Positions 46,597-58,600 are shown, numbered from the stretch's first letter. The stretch is 64,000 bases of DNA from Acanthacorydalis orientalis (GCA_034766995.1 CM068316.1:19673090-19737089); one strand, 5' to 3'. Numbers and translations are program-made. Notes: generated by a model not told the origin, from the letters alone.

Positions 46597-47084
46597 TCTT
46601 TGCACTCGATGTCTCTTTAGGTATGAGGAACCAGCAACTCAACGAGTTTTATTAAAGCGAACATTAAAATGACTGCAATAAATTCCAGATATTCTTTTCC
46701 GTTAATGTCCCGCCAATCTTTCCAAGAAGATCTATTTGATAAATCCTTCTTTATAATTTAGTTTTAGTATAAGTGTTGGTTTCATTAACAATTTCATTAA
46801 TCAGCTCGTCGGTGAAGTACAATTTAATGAAATGCAAATGTTCTGAAACGTTTGAAGTAACCTTAGGTCCTGTAGGTCTTTCACCAGTTCTACATTATCT
46901 CTAGTCTGGTATTTCTTCAGTTTCGGTGACGTCAATTCATTCCGAATAATCTTTCTCATCATCGATGTCAGAATCGGTTTCACGGTCACTTTATATTATT
47001 CGGATTTTTTGCTTATTGGAGCAATTATTTTTCAATTTCTGCACTACTACTGTCACTACTAAAAATTTCTTCATCTAAATCCAT
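46597..47084 (-). mobile_element. piggyBac-like element relic (N-terminal part)
   Basis: The right-reading end is TTAA (46593-46596) followed by CTCTTTGCACTCGATG, close to the TTAA-CCCTTTGCACTCG ends common in insect piggyBac-like elements. On the minus strand an ATG at 47084 opens MDLDEEIFSSDSSSAEIEK, then in shifted frames DSDIDDEKDYSE and VTETEEIPD (acidic N-terminus), and IKLYFTDELINEIVNETNTY, the start of the DDE domain of this family. The catalytic core beyond about 46700 is gone. The other end was not found. Confidence 0.6.
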
Positions 47085-47400
47085 TCTGCAGGACTGCTCA
47101 AAACAGATTAAATTTACCTGCTATCGACGTATTTATGTTGACAAACAAAAAAAAAACGCAATTAATTCTTGATGGCTACTATCGGTTGTCGCTCGAGTTG
47201 TCACAATACATTGAGTGGCAAGTGAGACACCACTCTAACGTAAATAATTTTCTTCTCACCACTATAGTAAATAATTTTCTTAAGATTTTCGAGTTTAGTG
47301 TGAGCAATAATACAAAACTAATTGCAAATATTGATATTAAAAACAAAAACAATCAAGAGCCGTTGATCACTTTAAGACCAACTAAATGAAAAAAAATGTA
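47085..47400 (+). other. Unassigned stretch with 84-residue ORF
   Basis: An ATG ORF at 47135-47389 (MLTNKKKTQLILDGYYRLSL onward) includes a short tandem repeat (GTAAATAATTTTCTT twice, about 47239-47281). It may be outer sequence of the piggyBac-like element. Not recognised. Confidence 0.2.
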
Positions 47401-48890
47401 TTGAGCTATAAAAAAACAAAATATTCTTTAGAATCCATTAAGAAGTAAATAAATAATATTATTAGTTTTCCAGATATTAAATAATTTTCATGTTTGTTAC
47501 ATTGTCCTGTTCCTTTTCTTATGTATTTTTTTTATTTTGTACTCTAGAAGAAGGCGAGAATATTTTCATGAAAAGGATAATATTAAAGGTTTATTTTTCA
47601 GATTCAAGATATAATAATTAATGACACTAATGTTGAAAATAACAAAAAATATAATCTAGGTCCATATCTTTATTATTATGGATACAGAATACAAAGCACA
47701 CATTCTGACATCCTCCAAAGTACTCGTACTAATTATAGCATCAGAACAATAGACAATTAAAGTAAAAGAACTGAATAATTAAAGTAGAAATAATCTGTCA
47801 TAATTTTTCGTAGTCTGTCATATATAAATACTATTCCATTTTATGAAAGAGTACGCTGATTGAAATATTAATATGGAATCAATTGAACATCACACCGAGA
47901 ATTTCACAATTAATCAAAAGAGAATTTTAAAAGAATATTTTTTAATTTTTAAATAAACATTAATAAAAAATAATCATTTCAATTTTTAAATTAATTGTTA
48001 TTTAATTACTTTTATTTAAATAATTGTTAATTTATAAACTTAATATTTTCTTTTTATTCAAAATTTTTTTTGCCATTCTTTAAAACTGCTTGAGCACTAG
48101 TTCCATAAAGTATATATATTTTTAAAGCATTTTAAATTATTTAATTATAAGTAGATTTTAAGTACTGTAAATTAAAATAATATAGAAAATTAAATATATC
48201 AAACTAAGGACAGTTCATAAAAAAGTTAGTTAAATAGGAAAATCTGAAATAACCTTTTGTTAAATAACCGAATAAAAAACACCTTTTTCAAATACATTTT
48301 TAATTTTTTTATATATAAATAATAAATCTTAATTGCATATTACAAATTAAATGTTCAAGGTAATTAATAAATATTCAATATAAATTTAAATAATGTGACG
48401 AACATTAATTGAATTTTTTCTGTTTTTATCATTTGTTTAATTTAGTTCACAAACACGTGTAATTAATTGTAAACTAAATTTATATACAATAATATAAAAA
48501 AGGGAATCACTATTATTCTAAAAAGAAGTAATAAATGAATTTGCGTCATATGTACGTATAAAACATTATCATTTTATATATTAACCGAATCTAATATTAA
48601 ATTAATTCATGTAAGTATTTATTTTATTTATGTTATTCAAAATATAGGCAATGAATAATAAAATATTTATCAGAACATAACAAAAATATAAATGTGTTCT
48701 ATACAAAATAATATTATAATTAAAACATGTGTGTTGTGTATTTTTTTATAAATTCTTATAAAGATAAATTTATTTTCTATATTGTATAATAAAAGAATTA
48801 TTGTTGCGTTCGTATTCAAGGTATAAAATGTAAATAGTCCAATGTTCATTTCTTACTTCGTAAGATATCGCATTCATTCTTTCTCTTTTT
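47401..48890. other. AT-rich gene-free stretch
   Basis: 1.5 kb with nothing recognised. Confidence 0.5.
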
Positions 48891-48906
48891 ATGTATGTAT
48901 TACTTT

Positions 48907-49045
<139 letters not shown>

Positions 49046-49614
49046 TATATATTATATAATCTAACTCGTTTATAGCGACTACTCAACCACAATTATTTGT
49101 TATAACTATTTTTCGTTATATCAGTAATAGAAAAATTCCGCCTAAGTATTATTTTTTTAAAAATATGATCATAAAATTTATTATAAAGTAATAAATCTAT
49201 TAAATAATAAATAAAAAGAATATTGAATAAAACATATATATTTTTGGGAATAATGTAAATATTTTTATTACTATGTATTTGTATTTAAAATATAAATTAA
49301 TTTTGGTTTTATGTAAGTAACACATGAATTCAATTAAAATAATAAAAATGTAGATGGATATAAATATAATTCTGTATTTGAAAACTCACAGGACTTATCC
49401 CTGTTTTAAAAAATAGAGTTACTGTTAATTAGGTAACGAATAGAATTTTTAGAGAATACCAATTTTTTTTAATACATTAGTGAAATGAGGTTGTTGTAAA
49501 TGTTTGTATAGAAATATAAATAAACCCAATTATATTACCTACTTTCGTAAAGTTTATTATATTTTTTACATCCGTATTTGATTCAAATGAGTTACTGTAA
49601 TATATGCACATTTA

Positions 49615-49617
<3 letters not shown>
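49046..49617. other. AT-rich stretch, possible Tigger-like MITE scrap at its left
   Basis: 49060-49130 reads CTCGTTTATAGCGACTACTC then TTTTTCGTTATATCAG, reminiscent of Tigger-type inverted ends, but the CAGTGGAAC terminus is not present. The rest shows nothing. Confidence 0.35.

Positions 49618-49660
<43 letters not shown>
49618..49660. repeat. (TA)n array
   Basis: It abuts the left end of the short MITE at 49661. Confidence 0.95.
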
Positions 49661-49664
<4 letters not shown>

Positions 49665-49786
49665 AGATTAAATTTAGGCTTCCACATAAAAGAATTAAAA
49701 AAACGAAAAAATTAAAAATCACACAAGTTTTTTTCATTTTTGCGTTTTTTTTAAATACTTTCATATAGAAGCCTAAATCTAATTAT
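49661..49786. mobile_element. Palindromic MITE, short form (copy 6)
   Basis: AAGGAGATTAAATTTAGGCT, TCCACATAAAAGAATTAAA and the inverse ending TAGAAGCCTAAATCTAATTA fold into a 126-bp hairpin. About 90 bp of the centre found in the 218-bp copies is missing. Confidence 0.75.
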
Positions 49787-50829
49787 TCTATATACATATA
49801 TATGTGTGTGAATTATATCCCTTTTCATTAACGTAACTTATTAATAAGATATTAACTTTTCAAAATTTAATAATTTTGATTTATTAAACTTGGATAAAAA
49901 ATAGATAACTCGAAATATCCTTTTTGACTTAAAATATACTATTTAATCTTTTCAATGTGGATACTTAAATTACTTTTATGATACTATTACATGGAATGGA
50001 AAATATAATTTAGGAGTAGATCTAAAATTCACGAAAAACATTCACAAATAATTAATAATTGATTATCGATCACTTTGATTAGAAATATATTTTTAGAATT
50101 TATTAGGATTGGAAACCCATTTGTGAAAATTAATTTAGCAGAATTACTAATATAACTATAATGTTAAAATATAAAAATTAAATAGTAGTAACTAAATTAA
50201 AAAGTTGAATAATTTCTGAATTAAATAATATTTATGATTCGAGGCTGTTTAGAAAAATTAAATAGGTTTATATGAAAATGAAGAAACGCTCAATAAGGTC
50301 TCATTGTAAATGAAGTAAAAAAAAAATAGAAATATATTAAGTGCAACAGACAATATGATAAAAAAATGGGGAAATTATTTGTATCACCTTAGAAACGTAC
50401 CAGTACAAATTAAGTGAAATGTTGTTTTACATGTCATTTGATTATTCAATGAATGGTCATAATCTGAATCTGAGTATTTTTGTTATAATATAAATTCACG
50501 TTCAACTTAGTAATATTCATAGGGAAGAAGTGTCGACAAATATCAAATAATCCTAGAGCTGTTTATAACAAAAATCTACATATCATGATTTATATTCTTA
50601 ATCCCTAACATGAAACATTTAGGAAAAATCAGATGGAGGGATACCAAAACAGATTTTCAGTAGACATTAATAACAAGTGTTAATGTAAAAAAAAAAAACA
50701 GAAGGAATTATAAACAGGATTATGCTAAATAATGAAGTGAAGAAGAAAAACTACGGTTATATGCGTTGTAATTGTAAGTGGATATTTTGAATATTTCATT
50801 TCTGATAATTTAATGTACAAATATGTATC
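49787..50829. other. AT-rich gene-free stretch
   Basis: Nothing recognised. Confidence 0.5.
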
Positions 50830-51215
50830 ATCACCACCAGCCTCTGTCAATCTACTGTTTGACTAAGACCTCTTCTATGGTTTTACATTTTGTATGATTT
50901 AATACCTCTATTTTCTACTGATTTCTAATACAATTTTTAATTTACTTATCCCACCTGTTGGGTCTTGGTCTCTTTATCGCCTCTTTCTTGGTCTTTGTAC
51001 ATTCCTTGGTTCCCAGTTAATAATTTCTGTTGTCCATCGGTTGTCTTCTCCTCTTGCAACATACCCCAAAAAGTACCATTTTAGACTCTTCATTCTTCTT
51101 ATTATATCTGTGACTCCTGTCTGTTGATGTATCCATTCTATTCTTTCCCTATCTCTACTTGTTATTCCCAGCATGCATATTTCCATACTTCTCTATGTTC
51201 TTTGGAGTCAGAATG
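50830..51215 (-). mobile_element. RTE-like LINE 3' end fragment
   Basis: On the minus strand the frame from 51186 reads MEICMLGITSRDRERIEWIH, then TGVTDIIRRMKSLKWYFLGY and EDNRWTTEIINWEPRN. It then continues after shifts to WKIEVLNHTKCKTIEEVLVK and IDRGW, followed by stops. This is the conserved tail after the reverse transcriptase domain of many insect RTE-type LINEs (LKW..GHVAR, then W..D). The 3' end reads GGTGGTGATGATA, in keeping with the TGATGA-type tails of RTE elements. The RT and endonuclease parts are absent, as in most 5'-truncated LINE copies. Confidence 0.75.
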
Positions 51216-51839
51216 ATTTTGGGGTTTAACACCTATGTTTTGCTGACGTAGGTACGAACTGATCGTGTATACTGATCAAATATTATTTTTTCAAACAGAG
51301 TGGGATTTCTGATTTTACTTATATATATATATATATATAAGTGTATGTATATACGACTCTTCCCAGTTGTACATTATTTGAGAAGACCAACAAATAATAA
51401 TCACGTCATAAATTAACAAATGGAAAAGGCTTTTGTCAAGGTCTTGCTCCCCCAATTACTATAATAAAACGAAAAATGCCCAATGTATATATATAAAGTA
51501 ATGTAATTATAAATTATCACTCTATAATTAAAAATTAGTCCCGTGCACACTTTCTGGAAATTTTATTTTTGTTCTAATTGGTTGATGAAGATCGCGTGGT
51601 CTATGTTCTGATTGATTGACAGAAATCACATGTATGTAGCTTTCTCACGTTGTATAACGAAAGAGAGTAAACGACTTCAATGTAAAACTGATAATAAATT
51701 TCTTCAAAATATTATATTCACTGAAGATTTCGAGGAAAAAAAATGTTACAAATTTTAGCATTGTATTTTGAAGTTAATTTTCATAAACATTTTCAATAAA
51801 AATTTTATGATTAAAATTCAAGCAGACTATTTGTGAGTA
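51216..51839. other. AT-rich stretch with short (TA)n at 51320-51339
   Basis: 51540-51660 is slightly GC-richer, unassigned. Confidence 0.45.
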
Positions 51840-51859
51840 TAATTTGTTAATTTCTGTTA

Positions 51860-51945
51860 TTTGTTAGAAAAGAGCGATAGGGGAGTGAAATCAACTTCGG
51901 GGGTAAGCGAGCGGAGCCAGAAGCAGGCGGAGCCCCCTGGTGCTA
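51860..51945 (+). repeat. GC-rich dispersed repeat (GCGAGC family), copy 3
   Basis: GGGGGTAAGCGAGCGGAGCC, then AGAAGCAGGCGGAGCCCCCT and GGTGCTATATA. The AAGCGAGC motif and the GCCCCCTGGT...TATA end match copy 1 on its minus strand. Non-coding. Confidence 0.45.
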
Positions 51946-52235
51946 TATAAAAATCTTATCATACAAAACTAAACTTTATACCGAACTAGAAATTAATCCT
52001 TATTTATAATTATATTTATTTCACTGTTTCTATTATTGTTAATTATAAATATAAGTAAATTTTATTCAATTCAAGTCAAATTTCAACATAAATTGTGACA
52101 TATAAACATTACTAACTTAAGTGTTTGGAAATATTAATTTGAAAGAGAAAACTAAATCCTACATTCAAAGTTAATAAAGGCATTATAAATATTTTTAGTA
52201 ATAATATTTCATTTTTATATAAACAAACATTAAAG

Positions 52236-52289
<54 letters not shown>

Positions 52290-52560
52290 GTAAAACAATA
52301 ATTTCATAGCATAAATAAAGCCTGAATAAAAAATACGATATATCACTAAAGAATATGTATTGGTTCAAAGAATTTCCTAATATGTCGTATTCGAAATCAT
52401 ACTCAATATTCATATTAATAATATTTATTTATTAAACATATAATTTTTATTATTTATGTATATATATATATATAAATATATAGCAAAATACCGCATTAAC
52501 AATTTCTAAAAATAACTATCTTAAATGTTTAAAACAATCCATTGTTCCAAATTTAACAAT
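51946..52560. other. AT-rich stretch with (TA)n at 52240-52285
   Basis: Nothing else recognised. Confidence 0.5.
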
Positions 52561-52569
52561 TAATTAATC

Positions 52570-53049
52570 GTATTCACCGAATAAAAAATCTGCCACGGCA
52601 TATAAAATCAGCATGTTTATTACCTAGTTAGAGTCTACATGTTCGGGCAGCCAGCATACTCTGCCTGGAGCAGCTAAGAAGACAAATGGACGTTTAAGCT
52701 GCACTAAAAACTCAATCTCGGAACAATATTTCTCTGTTACTTCCAGCCAGAATGAAATTTATCAAGGAGGATGGTCCCTACAGCATCTCTTCTTATTCGC
52801 TCATACCAACAACACGACACCCTTAAACACCCGTTGGAAGACGTTATATCTTTCCTTATATTCTTGCCGGATTGGACTGTCGGTGTGGGTTTGCATTGCA
52901 ATTTCACCAACTGTGTTTTCTATACGATGTTCCCACGTTCGATGATTTATTTTTATTCTTAAATGATATGTTTTAGGAATTATCCGGATTAAGTATTTCA
53001 TTCGCTTGTAATATAAATTCTTATGTTCCATTTTTACTCTAAATGACAA
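52570..53049 (-). pseudogene. GC-richer block with two open frames, unknown
   Basis: On the minus strand 53049-52801 is open (82 residues, with YLIRIIPKTYHLRIKINHRT, EHRIENTVGEIAMQTHTDSP and RQEYKERYNVFQR). After stops a second open stretch reads FWLEVTEKYCSEIEFLVQLK and FVFLAAPGRVCWLPEHVDSN down to about 52625. Composition is protein-like and clearly richer in G+C than the flanks. Not recognised. A decayed exon or retroelement is likely. Confidence 0.3.
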
Positions 53050-53827
53050 GTTTGAAAATTTTAACTATTTTTATACTTACATATCTTTTGGATAAATATT
53101 TTAAGATATTTCTCAATAACACTATATAAAGATTTTAATTTTAGAGTAAAGTAATTAATTTATTGTTGATTTTTATTTTTATTTATTGAAATGTATATAT
53201 ATATGTTGTATATATATATATATATGTATGTATATATATATATATATATATAATTCGTGTACTTATTGACTTAAAAAACATAAGTGTGACATTCAAAACT
53301 AGTCCACATGACTATTTCAGACGAGCAATTACAGGTTATTTGAAATAGTTTGAAAAACTACTTTAAAATTTTATTGCCTAGGAAATTCATTTAACCACGG
53401 TTTATGAAAATAACAAAAAAAATGTCTTTAAATTACAATTTTATATTGTAAGGATATATAAAATAGCACTATAAAAAAATTCAGTAAACAAGATTTCAAT
53501 CCAATTTACTAAAAAAAATTTCTCAAGAAAATAATAATATTTTATTTAATTTTGTATAATAGATATTAATGTAATACGAACATATATATATATATATATG
53601 TATATGTATGTGTATATATATATATATATATATGTATATGTATGTATGTATGTATATATATATACATTATACACATACATGTTTTATAAAAATTTTACAA
53701 ATCATTTAAATAAATTTGTCTTCATTTGAAAAGGAAAAAAATAAGAAAATACAAATCAAATTAACAACTTAATTCTAACAATTTCTGATATTCTAATTGA
53801 CTATAGATTTAAATAATTATACAAGTG
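53050..53827. repeat. AT-rich stretch with (TA)n arrays
   Basis: (TA)n with TATG interruptions lies at 53193-53251 and 53582-53665. No gene. Confidence 0.7.
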
Positions 53828-54490
53828 TTAGGTTCGTAGAAAAAAATTCGGTTTTTGTTTTCTGAATTTTAACTTTAATTTTTTTTAATGAAAGTGACAT
53901 TTCACCGTGGCCATATTAATAAATACATTTTAAACTGCATTTTTCGCTCTGTATTTTGGTAACAGCGACTTTACTTTTGTTAATTTTCCTTCAAATTGGA
54001 CTATTGAATTAAAAATGAAAAATAAGCAAATAAGAGTATTTTTTGACACCCACGACCTTCTTCATTTTCAAAGCTCTCGTTCAACAAAATTTGGGGCCAT
54101 TGAATTAAAAATGTAAAAACAGCAAATAACTGCAATTTTTTGTACGAGTTCACGTAGGGTGGTAAATCAGTATAAAATGCTCGTAAACTAAACAACTGGC
54201 ATGGGTACTATTAAGAAATATACAATGCAATGGTGGTTCCAAAAATTTTGAGCTGGAGACGAGAGCCTTGAAGATGAAGAAGTTTACGAGCATCTTTCTT
54301 CAATTCATAACGACCAACTAAAGGTGTTAGTTAAATCAGAGCCACTCACAAGACTTCTAGAGTTCACAAAAAAGTTAGGCGTTAGTCATCCAACAGTTCT
54401 GGACCATTTAAAACAGCTAGGAAAATCGAAAGAGAAAAATGTGTATGAATTTAAAGGTCATAAACCACAATTAATTTCTTACTAACCTAT
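53828..54490 (+). mobile_element. Deleted mariner, DNA-binding-domain-only family, copy 9, rearranged
   Basis: The left TIR is TTAGGTTCGTAGAAAAAAAT and the right TIR the inverse of ATAGGTTAGTAAGAAATTAA. The plus strand carries the HTH region (MQWWFQKF, SRAWRRE-type frames, then SSIHNDQLKVLVKSEPLT and VHKKVRR-type frames) and the shared tail KEKNVYEFKGHKP. About 100 bp extra is present: 54046-54083 is an inverted piece of the element's own HTH coding sequence, followed by a second copy of the CATTGAATTAAAAATG start region. Length 663 bp against about 560. Confidence 0.85.
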
Positions 54491-54982
54491 TGTTTATAGT
54501 TTATGCTCAAACTTACTCCACTTGCTCTTTGACTTATAACTATTTAAGGAAAAAGAAATACATAAAGAAAAAATGTAAATTTATGTGTTTCGTTAAACAT
54601 TTATTAAATTTTAATTTCACCAAAAAAATATACCTTCTTGGTCAATAGACTCTATTGTTAGTAATTCTAATATAGTCGTTTTAAGTTAATATTAATATAG
54701 CTTATATTATTCGTGTAATGTTCTATAATAAAATAAATAAATGCAAATTGGTATATATATATATATATATAACCTAAACAATCTAACTTCTACTTATAGT
54801 TTCACTGTAATTTTTCCCCCTATGTATATTAAAATATATTGATCATAATAAACTGCTGAGTATTAGGTTATCATGAATTGCTTTGTAATTAAATATCTCA
54901 TTATATATGTATCAATATATATATATATATATATATATATCAATATATATATACATATCAATATATATATATACATATATAT

Positions 54983-55032
<50 letters not shown>

Positions 55033-55548
55033 GATACCACATTTCAAGATTAAAATATAAATTAGTGCCAAATTATGATTACTTACATATTAGTCAATTA
55101 TACGTATCTATCAAACAATAACCACCAACACAATTGTAACAAATTCATTTTTTATATACACAAATGAATTTATTGGAAAGACACAAAAAAAACTAACAGT
55201 TATTGAAAACTTGTCGAAACACGAAGCGGTACATATACACTGTAAACTAAAATAATCTCTAACACAAAATGTAAGGAAACTAGTTTTCGTTGTTAGTGAG
55301 TTATATAAGTACAAATTGTAAAATTTATAAATTGAAAAGTATACTGTAAGTAAAATTTATAAAGTATACTGTTAGTGAAAGATGTTTATTGTAAATGAAA
55401 TGATTTCATCATTATTTAATAACAAAAAAAATATTCATTTATTGCCTTATATAATATATACATTGAACATATTTACTTCTTAGTACACAACATGAGTTAT
55501 AAGTTTTATTATGTTTTCAGATAAATTTATTGTGAAACTGTATTGAAA
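54491..55548. repeat. AT-rich stretch with (TA)n arrays
   Basis: (TA)n lies at 54751-54770, and a block of (TA)n broken by TATCAATA units at 54916-55023. No gene is seen. A minus-strand 67-codon frame at 55111-55314 is not supported. Confidence 0.65.
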
Positions 55549-55579
<31 letters not shown>

Positions 55580-55682
55580 ATATGTATATATGTATATATG
55601 TATATATGTATATATGTATATATGTATATATGTATATATGTATATATGTATATATGTATATATGTATATATGTATATATGTA

Positions 55683-55713
<31 letters not shown>

Positions 55714-55714
55714 G
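55549..55714. repeat. (TA)n and 8-bp TATATATG minisatellite
   Basis: About 15 tandem TATATATG units (55567-55690) flanked by pure (TA)n, ending at the TA that precedes the mariner TIR at 55717. Confidence 0.95.
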
Positions 55715-55772
55715 TACGAGGTCAGACAATTAAGTAATGCGACAAAATTCAAAAATCGAGTATATTTAAAAA

Positions 55773-56428
55773 TTAAGGTACATCGCTGCGATCCCCTTCA
55801 AAGTAGTCCCCTCCCGCATCTATACACTTATTCCAGCGAGTTTTACAGTTTTCGTAACAATTCTGGAATACTTCTTGTGGGACCTCTCCGAGTACCCTCG
55901 TCACAGATTCTTGGATATCTTCAACGGAGTCAAAATGTCGACCTTTGACGAATTTTTTCATATGGGGGAATAGTAAAAAGTCGCAGGGTGACATGTCCGG
56001 TGAATAGGGCGGTTGTGGTAACGTTGCGATGCCTTTAGACGCCAAAAACTGAGAGACACTGAACGCATTGTGACAGGGAGCATTGTCGTGATGCAGAACC
56101 CAAGTCTTCGCGATCTCTGGACGCACTCTGAGCACCCTTTTTCGTAATTTTTCGAGCACATTGCGGTAGAATACTTGATTTACGGTTTGTCCAGGTGGTA
56201 CGAACTCTTTGTGAACCACCCTTTTGCTGTCGAAGAAGCAAATCAACATGGTTTTCACTTTGGACTTGCTCATTCTCGCCTTCTTTGGCCTTGGTGCTCC
56301 AGGGGACAGCCATTGTTGGCTTCGTCGTTTAGTTTCGAGGTCATATTGAAAGAACCAACTTTCATCACCAGTAATAACTCGATCGAGAAGAGTAGGATCA
56401 CTTTCAACCTGCTCGAGACAATCTTGAG

Positions 56429-56489
<61 letters not shown>

Positions 56490-56537
56490 TATATTCATTT
56501 TCGTGACATGCACTACTCGCGCGTTGTTACAAAACAC
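55773..56537 (-). CDS. Mariner transposase, catalytic domain intact, HTH domain replaced by Ile-Tyr repeat
   Basis: The frame is open for 254 codons from a GTG at 56537. The first ATG is at 56496 (MNIYMY), preferred as start, giving about 240 residues. Residues 1-20 or so are Ile-Tyr dipeptides read from a (TA)n array. The normal protein then resumes at [20 protein letters not shown] with [10 protein letters not shown] (first catalytic Asp), [32 protein letters not shown] (second Asp) and [20 protein letters not shown] (third Asp, DD34D spacing kept), ending near [10 protein letters not shown]. In the family about 150 residues of paired HTH precede AQD. Without them specific TIR binding should be lost, so the product is unlikely to mobilise the element unless dimerised with a complete protein. 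Confidence 0.75.
56430..56482. repeat. (TA)n array inside the mariner ORF
   Basis: It replaces the HTH coding region of the element and is read in frame as Ile-Tyr. Confidence 0.95.
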
Positions 56538-56690
56538 TAAACAGCTGGCGAAGAAATGATCGTACGAGGGTGGTCAAGGTCTCAATCGAGAGAGTAGGGA
56601 TCTGCTATTACGGTGGCGGAGTTACAGGTTCGCAGTGTTACCACAGGCCGAGAAAAAAAATCGGTCGCATTACTTAATTGTCTGACCTCG

Positions 56691-56692
<2 letters not shown>

Positions 56693-56721
<29 letters not shown>

Positions 56722-57500
56722 CGATTAAATTTATAGTCCGTTATTATACACGATGACCGATTACAATGATAAATGTGAGAAAGATTTCAGTCTAAGATTA
56801 AAAAAATAAAAATTATTATTAACTCATCCAAAACAAAAATTTTAAAAAAATTCTTGTAAAAATCATAGATTGACATAATGACGCATCCGTTGTGTCTACT
56901 CAATGTTACATTAATCAAATGTAGTATTAGATTAAATTATATCAGGTTGAATCATTAGTAAAAAGTGCTTACTTTGAATTTTCTTAATATTGAATACTCA
57001 CTCTATGTAATAGAAACATTTTATTTTTTTTTGATTTGTGCAAAGGTCGAATTCTGTCAGTTGTTTATATAATGAGATTAAAACATACTGACGTTAAGGT
57101 TTAAGTTTTAATTCAATCAATTTAATTGTTTGCCGAGTGGAAATTATTATTTTTAGGCATACTAGTTTTTAACCGAACATTATAGAAATATCGATAACTA
57201 CAAATATAAGCAAAAATGTATTCAATTTCCAGCCAAAATAAAAACGTACTCTTTAACATTTAATGTACTTTCACTAAGCGTTTCCACAAACGTTGGATAC
57301 ACGCATAATATAAATGAATTTCAGCCACAGAGTCTGTGACTTTCCCTTTACGTGTAATATTCTAGAATTTCTTAGAAATTAAAATTGACTTCGGAATCGG
57401 AAGATATTGAACTTTGAATTTTTAAACGCACGTCAGATCTAATAATTAAGTGACTTTAGCGTGGCGAGTTTCGATACAAAATATTCTAGCAATCATATAT
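56693..57500. other. (TA)n at 56693-56718, then AT-rich gene-free sequence
   Basis: Beyond the array nothing is recognised up to 57500. 57260-57480 is slightly GC-richer, unassigned. Confidence 0.5.
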
Positions 57501-57507
57501 ATATATA

Positions 57508-57899
57508 TATGAATGAATGTATTTATTTGTATTCGAGGTGCATAATGACCTCTTACAAAGGTGGTTGATATTATTTTATGCTTATTTTTACAGTAATTAC
57601 AGTTTTACAATTACAATAATAATAATGACTAGTTTAAATAATAAAATAATAATTAAAATAATAAAATAGTACAGTAATATATAATAGTATTAGAGAATAA
57701 TATGAAGTATAGTTTATTCATTTAGACAAAATAAACGAAGTTTCAAGGCTGAAGTTATATAATAAAATATATTCTTCGTTTCAATTTTGGTCTTTATGAA
57801 CAATGTGTTTGGAAACAGGTTAACTTGTATGAAAGTGTTCCCATATGGCTCATATTGTGGACACGCACTTAATAGGTGTTGAATTGTTTCATTCACATT

Positions 57900-57900
<1 letters not shown>
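57508..57900 (-). mobile_element. I/Jockey/R1-like LINE 3' end fragment
   Basis: On the minus strand the frame begins at the edge of a (TA)n array and reads NVNETIQHLLSACPQYEPYG, then NTFIQVNLFPNTLF and YYITSALKLRLFCLNE before the stop at 57714. The ET..HLL..CP.Y motif is the conserved C-terminal zinc-knuckle-like region of I/Jockey/R1-type LINE ORF2. The 3' UTR ends GCACCTCGAATACAAATAAA followed by TACATTCATTC, the (ATTC)n tail typical of this group. The 5' part is lost at the array 57901-57943. Confidence 0.7.

Positions 57901-57943
<43 letters not shown>
57901..57943. repeat. (TA)n array
   Basis: It marks the 5' breakpoint of the LINE fragment. Confidence 0.95.
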
Positions 57944-57949
<6 letters not shown>

Positions 57950-58236
57950 TAGTAAATTATAAAATAAATAATTATATCACCTATTATATTTAATGTTTAC
58001 CAAATATTATAAACAATGTCATTAAAGACGTGTTTTATTATTGTTAATAAATAAAACATTAATGGATAATATATCGTATGAAGTACCTTTATTAGTTGCC
58101 GAATTTCTAAATCTAAATGATGTATGTATGTCTAGTATTAAAAAACACTAATTAGAATGAAATAGAATATGAAAAAATATCTTTTATAACCTAACATAAT
58201 ATATAACATAAAATGTGAATAAGATGTTACTGTATT
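57944..58236. other. AT-rich stretch
   Basis: Nothing recognised. Confidence 0.5.
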
Positions 58237-58600
58237 ATGGAAGTTAATTTTAAAATTAAATTCATCTTTAGAAACCAGTATGGTATTGACATGTGGGTGT
58301 ACTTCAGTGTTCCACTTTACCTAGATGTTCACTATTTGAGAGAAGCAGCTACGATCGCAATAAAATTAAAATATAATACAAATAAAAGGCTGTTGTTTGG
58401 GTCCAGCACCCAAGTACGGCCAACAACACCAAGGTGATCAAACAAAACATGACGAAATACTTCAAATACGCGAAAAAAATACTTTATAGTTCTGTTGGAT
58501 GAACTGTTCGGTTTGACCCCACGGCTACGAAAAATTGTTCAAAATTTGTTTGGCAATCACAACATGTAAATCGACAAGTTAAATTGTACAAGATAAATTA
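58237..58600 (+). pseudogene. Unassigned degraded open frame
   Basis: An ATG frame at 58237-58437 (QYGIDMWVYFSVPLYLDVHY, LREAATIAIKLKYNTNK) is followed after a stop and shift by KYFIVLLDELFGLTPRLRKI and VQNLFGNHNM. The residue mix is protein-like and the segment GC-richer than its flanks. I cannot assign a family. Confidence 0.25.

Larger units (their letters stand above)
55715..56692 (-). mobile_element. Young mariner with perfect TIRs, internally deleted
   Basis: The ends are exact inverted repeats of 29 bp including the TA (TACGAGGTCAGACAATTAAG, then TAATGCGAC), at 55715-55743 and 56664-56692. The transposase frame is on the minus strand. Perfect TIRs and an open catalytic frame mark this as the youngest TE copy in the window. 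At 978 bp it is about 300 bp short of a complete mariner. The missing part is the N-terminal HTH region, and a (TA)n array stands in its place (56430-56482). It is framed on both sides by (TA)n. Confidence 0.92.

Noticed and set aside
56175..56540. 121-residue plus-strand ORF and two other minus frames over the young mariner
   Set aside because: They are shadows of the transposase frame at 55773-56537.
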